Shown: positions 18,142-26,173 of the stretch, piece after piece
How the letters are laid out: every line of letters starts with the position of its first letter
Numbering within the stretch: the stretch's first letter is position 1
DNA from: Permianibacter aggregans
GTDB lineage: Bacteria > Pseudomonadota > Gammaproteobacteria > Enterobacterales > Permianibacteraceae
Assembly: GCF_009756665.1 (NCBI RefSeq)
Contig: NZ_CP037953.1
Location: forward strand, 1,488,001 to 1,552,000
Direction: 5' to 3'
Length of the DNA: 64,000 bases
Notes under the pieces: model-generated
What the model saw: only the letters and a program-made list of their open reading frames with translations
Databases searched by the model: none
What the model was told of the DNA's origin: nothing
Translations under genes and position numbers: made by a program

Positions 18142-19062
18142 TCAATCCCGCAAACGATGATGAGTCAGTTGCATGAAAACCTGCTCCAGATGTTGATGGC
18201 CGCGGCGCATTGCAATGATTTGCGCGCCCTGCGCAGTAAACCACTGGCAAAGTTCGCTGATGGTATTTGACTGGGCGCAGGCAAAACGAAATTCATCGCG
18301 CTCGCGGGCCAGCAATGGTGTCGGTGCCAGGCTCCAGTCAAGCTGCTCAAACTCGCTCAAGGTAAACACCACTTCGCTGCTTTGCTGCTGCAATAACTCC
18401 GCGACCGAACCATTGGCCAGCAACACGCCGCGATCGACGATTGCGACTTCATCGCAAATCGCCTGCACCTCGTCCATATAATGCGAGGTGTACAGCACAC
18501 TGATGCCGGTTGCCGCCAATTCACGGACGGCATTCAACAGGTAAGCACGCGATTGCGGATCGACACCAACGGTGGGTTCATCGAGCAGCAGCACATCGGG
18601 TTCGGCCAGCAAGCCAATGGCCAGGTTCAAACGCCGTTTCATGCCGCCGGAAAGTTGTGCCGCCTGTTTGTTCAGAAAGGCGCCGAGCTGGGCAATGTCG
18701 ATGACTTTCGCGAGTGATTCCGCCGGCGCAGCGGTCGGCGTCATCCGGGAAAAAAATTTCAGATTTTCCGCGACGGTCAAGCTCGGATAAAACGCAAAAT
18801 CCTGCGGCACCAGCGACACTCGTTTCGCTGACGAATACCATTCACCGCTGGCGGCTTTGCGCATGCCGGTGATGATCGAAATCAGCGTTGATTTGCCGGC
18901 GCCATTGGGCCCAAGCAAACCGAGAATGCGACCCGGATGCAGGGCCAGCGAGACGCCATTCAGGGCGTTTTCGGACGCGCCGGGATAGGCGTAACGGATA
19001 TCGTTCAGCCGAATGATAGCGTTGGAGTTACAGCGAGCGCGGTCGGCCAAAACCAGGTCCAT
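18142..19062 (-). CDS. ABC transporter ATP-binding protein
   Basis: Cytoplasmic ATPase of a two-gene ABC-2 exporter. Walker A is GPNGAGKSTL, the signature is LSGGMKRRL, Walker B is DVLLLDEPTVGVD and the H-loop is LYTSHYMDE. The domain begins at AIIRLNDIRYAYPG with no ATG at that point. The open frame runs upstream into yhhN; I chose ATG 19062, which overlaps yhhN by 58 bp, but a TTG at 19050 is equally possible. The C-terminal 60 residues are an extra domain of the DrrA/CcmA type. It sits in a run of minus-strand genes starting at the CoA-binding gene. Confidence 0.9.
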   Translation of the reverse strand: MDLVLADRARCNSNAIIRLNDIRYAYPGASENALNGVSLALHPGRILGLLGPNGAGKSTLISIITGMRKAASGEWYSSAKRVSLVPQDFAFYPSLTVAENLKFFSRMTPTAAPAESLAKVIDIAQLGAFLNKQAAQLSGGMKRRLNLAIGLLAEPDVLLLDEPTVGVDPQSRAYLLNAVRELAATGISVLYTSHYMDEVQAICDEVAIVDRGVLLANGSVAELLQQQSSEVVFTLSEFEQLDWSLAPTPLLARERDEFRFACAQSNTISELCQWFTAQGAQIIAMRRGHQHLEQVFMQLTHHRLRD

Positions 19063-19661
19063 CCCCATTGCGAACTGAAATAAGTGGACAGAATCCACCG
19101 CTGTGCGCCCGCAAGCGGACGACGAAACCGATTGATGGCCAGCAACAAATCGCTGAGCACAAACAACGCCACCAAGACCAGCGTCCAGCACCAGAGGCCG
19201 CCGCGCTGCCAGCAGAGCAGGCCCGACAGCATCAGCAATATGACCAGACTGGCGCCATAAATGGTAACGCCGACCCGCAGCAAGCTTGAGCCCGGTCGCA
19301 ACCAGCGCGCGATACTGCCACCGATGATCAATGCCGGCAAGGCCAGCAACAGCATTGTTGTCGTACTGAGCGTCAGTGGCTGCCAAAGCAACGCGATCAA
19401 TAGCAAGTGACCAACGAGAAACGCCAACAGGCCAAGCAGAAATCCACGTTTGACCAGTAGCGCGACATCACCAAGCCAGCAGAACAGGAAATAGCCGGAC
19501 AGCAACCACGGCACCGGGCCTTCGATACCGCTCTGCAGCGTATACAACATGATCAGTAGCGGCAGTGGCTTCAGCCACGGGTAGGCTTTCGATTGCCGGT
19601 CGCCGGCAATAGTCGCGGCGATGGCAGCGATGGCTGCGGCGGCAAGCCCGTAGACGAACAT
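19005..19661 (-). CDS. YhhN family membrane protein (lysoplasmalogenase-like)
   Basis: A 218-residue integral membrane protein with about seven or eight helices. YhhN/TMEM86 proteins hydrolyse or bind lysoplasmalogens in animals; the bacterial role is less clear. Recognisable segments are YPWLKPLPLL, GYFLFCWLGDVALL and VLSDLLLAINRF, with the acidic positions kept. It overlaps the CoA-binding gene by one base and the ABC ATPase by tens of bases, so the three are translationally linked. Confidence 0.8.
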   Translation of the reverse strand: MFVYGLAAAAIAAIAATIAGDRQSKAYPWLKPLPLLIMLYTLQSGIEGPVPWLLSGYFLFCWLGDVALLVKRGFLLGLLAFLVGHLLLIALLWQPLTLSTTTMLLLALPALIIGGSIARWLRPGSSLLRVGVTIYGASLVILLMLSGLLCWQRGGLWCWTLVLVALFVLSDLLLAINRFRRPLAGAQRWILSTYFSSQWGWTWFWPTALAVTPTLSFG

Positions 19662-20038
19662 CAGAGATCGAACTGGCCGGTGTTCAACAAGACCAACGTG
19701 CAGGCCTCTTCAAAGGCTATGCCACTATCACGCAAGGCTTGCTGCACCTCTTCCGATTCGGTGCCTGGATTGAAAATGACCCGGCGCGGCTTCAGGCCGA
19801 CGATGGCCGGGATCAGCGGTTTCAGCCGATCGGCGCCGAGATAGAGTGTCAATGTGTCGACCGGTTGCTTAATCTCGGACAGTTGCGGCACGACATCGAT
19901 GCCATCGATGACTTTCCGGGTCGGGTGCACCGGTATCACCTTGTGACCGTGTTCGCGCAGTAACTTCTGCGCCTTGTTGGCGTAACGCTCGGGCTTGTCA
20001 CTGGCGCCGAGTATGGCAACGGTTTGGCGGGTGGACAT
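19661..20038 (-). CDS. CoA-binding domain protein (YccU-like)
   Basis: A 125-residue Rossmann-like protein of the CoA_binding_2 family (QTVAILGASDKPERYANKAQKLLREHGHKVIPVHP, then VDTLTLYLGA and RVIFNPGTES). It is about the length of E. coli YccU. The physiological role is not known. It starts the minus-strand run toward yhhN and the ABC genes, its stop overlapping the yhhN start. Confidence 0.88.
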   Translation of the reverse strand: MSTRQTVAILGASDKPERYANKAQKLLREHGHKVIPVHPTRKVIDGIDVVPQLSEIKQPVDTLTLYLGADRLKPLIPAIVGLKPRRVIFNPGTESEEVQQALRDSGIAFEEACTLVLLNTGQFDL

Positions 20039-20057
20039 CGCGGCTCTCCAGAAAGGG

Positions 20058-20081
20058 ACAGGGACCGCGAGCGGTCCCTGT
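20058..20081 (-). terminator. Strong hairpin between the CHI-TonB gene and the CoA-binding gene
   Basis: A 10-bp stem acagggaccg / cggtccctgt with a four-base loop. There is no T-tract, so it may be a pause, attenuator or transcript-protecting stem, not a full terminator. Confidence 0.45.
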
Positions 20082-20100
20082 GTCAGGGTAAAACCCCGGT

Positions 20101-21348
20101 TTACAGACTGAACTTGATCGGTATGTCGATCGTGTAAGGCTCGTCCGGCAGCTCTTTCGGCATTGCCGGTAGCGGCATGGTTTTGTTGACCATGTCGGTC
20201 ATTTCCCGGTCTAACAGACGATGGCCAGTGCTTTCGACAATTTCGGTACCCAGCAGCGTACCGCGTTTGTCGACCGTTACCCGAATAACGCCCTCACCCT
20301 GCAATTTCTCGCGGAAAGCTTTGACCGGGTAATTGACGTTCTTCTTGAACAGGTTGATGGCATCGCGCTTGTAGTCACCGAACAACAAGTCGGGGTCAAC
20401 AAAAGCCTGTTCCAGCAATGTGGTCGGCAGCTCCAGGCTGAGTACCGTCTCGGCCGGTTTCGGTTCTGGCTTCGGGGCCGGCTTGCTTGGCGCCGGTTTG
20501 GTTTCGGCCTGGGCGACTTCGGTTTTTGTTTCAGCCGGCTTGCTGTCCGCTGACTTACCGTTACTCGTTTTTTCCGCCGATGCAAGTGTCTCAGCCGGTT
20601 CTGGCTTGGTTTCAGCAGGCTTGCTGGCCGCAGGTTTTGGTTCGGCTTTTGCCGGTGCGGTGGCCACCACTTTCGGCTCAGGCTTCGCTTCCGGTTTGAC
20701 TTCCGGCTTCGGCTCATCTTTGACCGCCGCGAAACTGCGATTCGGCAGCGGTAGCAAGGCTTCGTAGCTGGCGGTCAACTCGCTGGTGGCTTTAGCCGAA
20801 TTGCCACCGAGAATGCCGGTTTTGAAACTTTGTGCCGGCGGGTTGTCGCCGACCCAGGAATTCAGCAGCAAGTTAAACAGCGCTCCGGATTTGACCGTTT
20901 TCAGCAGCGTGCCGTTGCCATATACCTTGACGCCCTGGCCCGGTACATGGTCGATATCGATGCGGTCACCGCGGCGCAGGTTTTCCTGAAATGCCGAGGC
21001 GAATTCGAGAATATATTGGCCCTGGCCCTGCCAGACCGCGCGGGGATTGTTCAAGGCGATGCGCTCTTTCAGCTTGCGCACCATTTCCCGCGATGACCAA
21101 TTGTCCTGCAGGATTTTCATCGTCATCCGCTTCGGCACTGACTCATCGAGTGCCTCTTCGACGCTTTTGACATTGCCCGGCAGGTACAGCGCGCCCATGT
21201 AAACCTCGGTGCGCAGTTCCTGAGCATTCCCCAAACCAAACAGCGGCAATTCAGTGTTGGCGACACGCACGGTATCGGCAAACGCCGACGACAGGCTCAG
21301 CAACCAGCCAGTCAGCGCGAGGCGCCACATGACAGTTAAAGCTTTCAT
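20101..21348 (-). CDS. Exported chalcone-isomerase-like domain fused to a TonB C-terminal domain
   Basis: A 415-residue fusion. The start with MKALTVMWRLALTGWLL gives a signal peptide ending near AFA. Residues about 25-170 are a chalcone-isomerase-like (lipocalin-like) domain (VRVANTELPLFGLG, EVYMGALYLPG, DSVPKRMTMKIL). Residues about 210-320 are a low-complexity Pro/Lys/Glu/Ala linker of the type that spans the periplasm in TonB. The last 90 residues are a TonB C domain (YPVKAFREKLQGEGVIRVTVDKRGTLLGTEIVESTG...). It has no inner-membrane anchor beyond the signal sequence and no ExbBD gene nearby, so it cannot be an ordinary energy transducer. Confidence 0.8.
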   Translation of the reverse strand: MKALTVMWRLALTGWLLSLSSAFADTVRVANTELPLFGLGNAQELRTEVYMGALYLPGNVKSVEEALDESVPKRMTMKILQDNWSSREMVRKLKERIALNNPRAVWQGQGQYILEFASAFQENLRRGDRIDIDHVPGQGVKVYGNGTLLKTVKSGALFNLLLNSWVGDNPPAQSFKTGILGGNSAKATSELTASYEALLPLPNRSFAAVKDEPKPEVKPEAKPEPKVVATAPAKAEPKPAASKPAETKPEPAETLASAEKTSNGKSADSKPAETKTEVAQAETKPAPSKPAPKPEPKPAETVLSLELPTTLLEQAFVDPDLLFGDYKRDAINLFKKNVNYPVKAFREKLQGEGVIRVTVDKRGTLLGTEIVESTGHRLLDREMTDMVNKTMPLPAMPKELPDEPYTIDIPIKFSL

Positions 21349-21531
21349 TTTGTAGTTCCGGCAGAGTTTACGGCGGTGGAACGGCGATATTCCAACAGCG
21401 TTTGGCGACAACGCTGTCTGAAAACGTTAACGGAATCACATTCATCCGTCCAGCGGAAAGCGAAGTCCAAAAGTCTTATCGGCGCTTGGCATATCGACGT
21501 TTACGGAAACGTAAAGCGAACAATGAGGCAA

Positions 21532-21562
21532 GAAAAAAGGGGCATTTGCCCCTTTTTTCTTT
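21532..21562. terminator. Terminator after mdh
   Basis: The stem aaaaaaggggca / tgcccctttttt is followed on both sides by A or T runs and lies 7 bp from the mdh stop; it would stop mdh transcription on the minus strand. Confidence 0.88.
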
Positions 21563-21568
21563 TGCCGA

Positions 21569-22549
21569 TTACATCAGCTCTTTGCAGGTATCGCGTTCTT
21601 CCTGCAGCTCTTTTTCCGACTCTTTCATTTTGCCGACGATGAAGTCATCAGTGGCCAGATCGGTGATGATCGTCCATTCACCGTTTTTGCAGGTGACCGG
21701 ATACGAGTAGATCAAACCTTTCTCAATGCCGTAGCTGCCATCGGAGGCAACCGCCATTGACGTCCAGTCGCCATCAGCGGTGCCGAGCACCCAGTCGTGC
21801 ATGTGGTCAACAACAGCGTTGGCAGCGGAAGCGGCGCTCGATGCACCACGGGCGGCAATGACGGCCGCGCCGCGCTTGGCAACCGTCGGCATAAAGGTGT
21901 CTCGGGTCCAGGCTTGGTCGTTGACAACGCTTGGCGCCGCTTTGCCGTTGACCAGCGCATGGGTGATGTCCGGTACCTGGGTCGTCGAGTGGTTGCCCCA
22001 GATGATGAATTTCTTGATGTCAGCGACTTTGCTACCGGCTTTTTCGGCCAGCTGGTGCAGACCACGGTTGTGATCGAGACGTGTCAGCGCGGTGATGTTG
22101 CGCGGATTGATGCTCGGGGCATTCTTGCTGAGGATGTAGGCGTTGGTGTTGGCCGGGTTGCCGACCACGACGATCTTGATGTTCTTGCTGGCGACCTTGT
22201 CGATGATTTTTCCGAGGCTGGAGAAGATTTTGCCGTTGTCTTTCAGCAGATCGCTGCGCTCCATGCCCGGACCGCGCGGCTTGGCGCCGACCAGCAGGCC
22301 GTAATCGGCATCCTTGAATGCCACTTCAGCGTTATCGGTCGGCACAATGCCGTGCAACAGCGGAAACGCGCAGTCATTCAGCTCCATCGCCACCGCTTCC
22401 AGCACTTTCAGGGCCGGAGTGATTTCCAGCAATTGCAGAATCACCGGCTGGTCCTTGCCAAACATTTCGCCATTGGCGACACGGAACAGCAGGGAATAAC
22501 AGATTTGGCCGGCGGCGCCGGTCACCGCTACGCGTACAGGTTGTTTCAT
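21569..22549 (-). CDS. mdh: NAD-dependent malate dehydrogenase
   Basis: Interconverts malate and oxaloacetate in the TCA cycle. The 326 residues and motifs place it in the group typified by Thermus and Burkholderia and close to cytosolic eukaryotic MDH, not the E. coli type: [13 protein letters not shown] nucleotide site, [15 protein letters not shown] mobile loop with the substrate arginines, LTRLDHNR and the catalytic His in [13 protein letters not shown]. It is a single gene with a terminator 7 bp after the stop, and divergent from the solute-binding protein gene. Confidence 0.95.
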   Translation of the reverse strand: MKQPVRVAVTGAAGQICYSLLFRVANGEMFGKDQPVILQLLEITPALKVLEAVAMELNDCAFPLLHGIVPTDNAEVAFKDADYGLLVGAKPRGPGMERSDLLKDNGKIFSSLGKIIDKVASKNIKIVVVGNPANTNAYILSKNAPSINPRNITALTRLDHNRGLHQLAEKAGSKVADIKKFIIWGNHSTTQVPDITHALVNGKAAPSVVNDQAWTRDTFMPTVAKRGAAVIAARGASSAASAANAVVDHMHDWVLGTADGDWTSMAVASDGSYGIEKGLIYSYPVTCKNGEWTIITDLATDDFIVGKMKESEKELQEERDTCKELM

Positions 22550-22701
22550 GGCAGATCCTTAACGTTGAGCAAACCGGCCGGAAACGGCCGGGTGGACTGG
22601 ATTTCGAGGGCGCAAACTTTAGCATAAATCTCTGCCCAATCGAGCCGGCGCCGACTATGCTTTTAGCTCTATTCCGCTGTTGCTTGCTCCCCACCATATC
22701 G

Positions 22702-23475
22702 ATGCTTCGATACCGATTCACCTGCTTATTGTTGCTTGCGCTGCTTACCGGCACCTTGCCGTTGATGGCGGCCGACCCCGCGCCGGAGCGGATTCTGCTC
22801 GACGAGAATCATCCGCCATTCAGCTACCGTGATGCCGATGGCAAGCCACAAGGACTCAGCCTGGAACTCAGTCGACTGCTGATCAAGCAACTGCAGTGGC
22901 CAACCTCGGTGGAATTGATCAGTTGGGCGCGGGCAGAAAGCCGTCTGCGCGCCGGCGAACCGGTGTTAATTGGCGCCACACTCCGCACCACCGAACGGGA
23001 ACGACAAGACTATTTGCAATGGTCGCTGCGATTATTCTCGCAGCACAACTACCTCTACCGTTTACGCGAACGGCAAAGCGAACTACCGGTGTCATCATTG
23101 CGCGACTTGAACCGTTACCGCATTGGTACGGTTGCTCGCAGCGGCAGCTACCAACAATTGCTACAGGCCGGCGTTCAACCGGGGAACATCGATACCGTCA
23201 GTCATGGCTTGCAGAATGTTGACAAGCTACTGCGGCGACGTGTCGACTTCATCACGATGCAACCGGCGATGCTGCATCATTTTGCCCGCCATCACCATGC
23301 CGATATCGCCCGTTTTGACGTCGCGCTGACCTTGGCCGATATCAGTGAATTCTATCTCTGTGCCCCTCGCGTCGCGCCAGAGTCGTGGACAGCAGACTTG
23401 CAGCGCAGCTGGCAACAATTGGAACAGCAAGGTCAATTCACCGCGATTCGACAGCGGTATGGCTTGAGCAAATAG
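22702..23475 (+). CDS. Periplasmic solute-binding protein, SBP_bac_3 family
   Basis: Exported binding protein of about 257 residues. The start MLRYRFTCLLLLALLTGTLPLMAA forms a signal peptide ending in MAA; an ATG 45 bp upstream is also in frame. The mature part has the SBP_bac_3 pattern (PPFSYRDADGKPQGLSLELSRLL, IGTVARSGSY, VDFITMQPAM). There is no permease or ATPase nearby, so it may be an orphan ABC subunit or a signal-sensing binding protein. Such orphans in Gammaproteobacteria often bind amino acids, but the ligand is not clear here. Confidence 0.82.
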   Translation: MLRYRFTCLLLLALLTGTLPLMAADPAPERILLDENHPPFSYRDADGKPQGLSLELSRLLIKQLQWPTSVELISWARAESRLRAGEPVLIGATLRTTERERQDYLQWSLRLFSQHNYLYRLRERQSELPVSSLRDLNRYRIGTVARSGSYQQLLQAGVQPGNIDTVSHGLQNVDKLLRRRVDFITMQPAMLHHFARHHHADIARFDVALTLADISEFYLCAPRVAPESWTADLQRSWQQLEQQGQFTAIRQRYGLSK

Positions 23476-23662
23476 CATCAGTTTGGTCCAACCGGATACC
23501 TAGACAGAACAATTGGTTATTTCGTTGCCCCTCTGGAACAACACAGGCGGACGATGGTGTCCACACCATTCGCCTCTTTCGAGCAATTATCCGGATGTTC
23601 AATGCACAACTGATGTCGTCTATGCTGAACAGCAATAGCTTAAGGTCAACGGAGTCAACGAC

Positions 23663-24949
23663 ATGAATAACCACGAACTGCAAAAACGCCGTGAAGCGGC
23701 AGTGGCACGTGGCGTTGGCCACGCCACTCAGCGCTACGCCGTCAAAGCGGAAAACGCCGAGATCTGGGATGCCGATGGCAACTGCCTGATCGACTTCGCT
23801 GGCGGCATCGGCGTACTGAACACCGGTCATCGGCATCCAAAAATCATGGCAGCCGTGGAAAAGCAACAACAGGCATTTATTCACAGTTGTTTTCAGGTGA
23901 TGCCGTATGAGCCTTACATTGCGCTGGCCGAAAAACTCAACGCGCTGGCGCCGATCAAAGGCGAATGCAAATCGGTGTTTTTGACCACCGGCGCCGAAGC
24001 AGTGGAAAATGCCGTCAAGATTGCTCGCGCCCATACCGGTCGGCCCGGTGTGATCGCATTCAGCGGCGGTTTTCATGGCCGCACGATGATGGGCATGGCG
24101 CTGACCGGCAAAGTGGTGCCGTACAAACTCGGTTTTGGTCCGTTCCCGGCCGATGTTTATCACGCCCGTTTTCCGCACCCGTATCATGGCGTTTCGGTCG
24201 AACAAGCCTTGTCCGATCTGGAGCATTTATTCAAAACCGAAATCGATCCGCGTCGCCTCGCCGCGTTCATTCTCGAACCGGTGCAAGGTGAAGGCGGTTT
24301 CACGGTGACGCCTCCGGAATTCATGCGCAAACTGCGGGAAATCGCCGACGCCCACGGCGCCCTGATCATTGCCGATGAAGTGCAAAGCGGCTTTGCCCGC
24401 ACCGGCAAATTTTTCGCGATGGAACATTACGATGTCCAGGCCGACTTGATCACGGTGGCAAAATCGATCGGCGGTGGCTTTCCATTGTCTGGCGTCATCG
24501 GCAAAGCCGAGATCATGGATGCACCATTACCCGGCGGGCTTGGCGGTACGTACGGCGGCAACCCGGTCGCCTGCGCGGCAGCCTTGGCTGTCATTGATGT
24601 CATCGAAAACGAATCGCTGCTCAAGCGCTCACAGGAACTGGGCGAACGATTCAGGAACGCGATGAAAGATCTGCAACAGCATGCGCGTCTCGGTGTCGGG
24701 GAAATTCGCGGCCTCGGTGGCATGGTGGCGTTTGAAGTGATCAAACCCGGCAGCAGCAATACCCCGGACCCGGATCGCACCCGGTCGCTGGTATTGGCGG
24801 CCGCAGAAAAAGGTTTGCTGTTGCTGTCCTGCGGTGTTTACGCCAATACCATTCGGGTGTTGGTGCCGTTGACGATCAGCGATGACTTATTCACGACGGC
24901 GCTGTCACGCTTACAACGAGCGCTGGAGCAGGTTGCCGACAAAAATTAA
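23663..24949 (+). CDS. gabT: 4-aminobutyrate aminotransferase
   Basis: PLP class III aminotransferase that converts 4-aminobutyrate and 2-oxoglutarate to succinic semialdehyde and glutamate. The 428 residues are the GabT length. Signatures are GGFHGRTMMGMALTGKVVPYK, the PLP Asp in LIIADEVQSGFARTGK, and the PLP Lys in VAKSIGGGFPLSGVIG. PuuE is a close paralogue and cannot be fully excluded. No gabD is adjacent, so the partner dehydrogenase must be elsewhere. It overlaps the converging receiver-like gene by four bases. Confidence 0.9.
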   Translation: MNNHELQKRREAAVARGVGHATQRYAVKAENAEIWDADGNCLIDFAGGIGVLNTGHRHPKIMAAVEKQQQAFIHSCFQVMPYEPYIALAEKLNALAPIKGECKSVFLTTGAEAVENAVKIARAHTGRPGVIAFSGGFHGRTMMGMALTGKVVPYKLGFGPFPADVYHARFPHPYHGVSVEQALSDLEHLFKTEIDPRRLAAFILEPVQGEGGFTVTPPEFMRKLREIADAHGALIIADEVQSGFARTGKFFAMEHYDVQADLITVAKSIGGGFPLSGVIGKAEIMDAPLPGGLGGTYGGNPVACAAALAVIDVIENESLLKRSQELGERFRNAMKDLQQHARLGVGEIRGLGGMVAFEVIKPGSSNTPDPDRTRSLVLAAAEKGLLLLSCGVYANTIRVLVPLTISDDLFTTALSRLQRALEQVADKN

Positions 24950-26028
24950 TGCTTCAGGGTCTCGGCAAGCTGCGTCAATAAACTACGAAAGCCCTGATCT
25001 TCCCGGGTGCTACGCTGAAAAATCGCGTTCACCCGATCAGCCGCCTCGTTCAGCATATTGCTGAGCCGCTCTTCTTCAATGTTCGTCAAACTCAGGCGCG
25101 GAAACTCCGCGCTCAAATCATTCAGGATCTTGTCGAGCTCGGCGCTGCTGCGCGCGGTCATCGCCAGCTTGGCGTTTTCCATGTCGGCAATAATCTGCTG
25201 CAGAATAATCACGGTGGTTTGAATCCGATTGGCACGCTCCTGAGCACGTTTTTCCAGGATCAGTGCCGCGATGCGTGCCTCCAATGCACTGGCGAGAAAA
25301 TACAAATGGTCTTTCAGCGTGCCGTAATATTCGGTCTGCTGAATCGGCATATTGCGCACCAGAATCGCGACATGCGCGAAATTGATCACGGTACGCGAGC
25401 CGAAATCATAGAAGCGGCCCAATCCGCGCGAGCTTTCAATGATTTCCTGTTCAATATTGCGTAACTGACCGTCATCGGAGAAAAAATCGATGCCGCGATC
25501 ATGAAACACGCCGACGCTGGCATGCAGTTGCCATTCGTTCAACACTTTCAGTGCCGCCCGCACCACCTGTTCAAAACTGATGCAGGAAAAGCCATGTTCC
25601 ATGAATTGCAGTAGGCGACCAAGCCGAGCGTTCAGATTCATGCTGTGCGCGGCGACCGCATTGGATTCATCAAGCTGGCGACGCATCGCGTCCGATTCCT
25701 GATGCTTTTGCCATAGCCGCTGTGTGCGTGCGGCTAGCACGGCGCTGTGTATCGGCAAGTGCGCGTAGTCATAACCGCCGCGGGTCAGATCACGTAATGA
25801 GGCAACCGGGAAATCCTGCTCGATCAAAAACAAGATAAACGGCAGCGCTTCGGCATGCTCAGCCAACAACTCACGCAAGCGCCTATCGAAATCCGGCAAG
25901 CGGGTATCAACAAATACGATATGCACATCGGGCGCTTCCGGTGCCACACAACGCAAGCCAGCCTCAGCAAAGGCGCTACTCCAGGTGGCCTGCTCGGCCG
26001 ACTCAGCAATAAATGCAACGTTGAACAC
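24946..26028 (-). CDS. Receiver-like (degenerate) plus GAF-like/coiled-coil protein, function unknown
   Basis: A 360-residue protein. Residues 1-110 read as a response-regulator receiver: the phosphoacceptor Asp is probably Asp41 in HIVFVDTRLPD, but the beta5 Lys-Pro is replaced by LPI (GGYDYAHLPI), so phosphorylation is doubtful. Then a short coiled coil, a GAF-like region (residues about 150-245), and helical segments rich in Glu and Arg. No output domain is recognised. It converges on gabT with a 4-bp overlap. Probably a signalling scaffold; the exact role is unknown. Confidence 0.7.
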   Translation of the reverse strand: MFNVAFIAESAEQATWSSAFAEAGLRCVAPEAPDVHIVFVDTRLPDFDRRLRELLAEHAEALPFILFLIEQDFPVASLRDLTRGGYDYAHLPIHSAVLAARTQRLWQKHQESDAMRRQLDESNAVAAHSMNLNARLGRLLQFMEHGFSCISFEQVVRAALKVLNEWQLHASVGVFHDRGIDFFSDDGQLRNIEQEIIESSRGLGRFYDFGSRTVINFAHVAILVRNMPIQQTEYYGTLKDHLYFLASALEARIAALILEKRAQERANRIQTTVIILQQIIADMENAKLAMTARSSAELDKILNDLSAEFPRLSLTNIEEERLSNMLNEAADRVNAIFQRSTREDQGFRSLLTQLAETLKH

Positions 26029-26173
26029 CTTGTTCTTTGCTCCCTGCTGACGCGATGAATGTGCTGCCGTGGGCTTTTTTCGAGGCGACCGGAATTAACG
26101 GACACGTTCTCATCATAGACGTCCGTCATCGCTTTGCCATCGATGACGAAAATTTTTCTTGGTAAGCAGCGGG

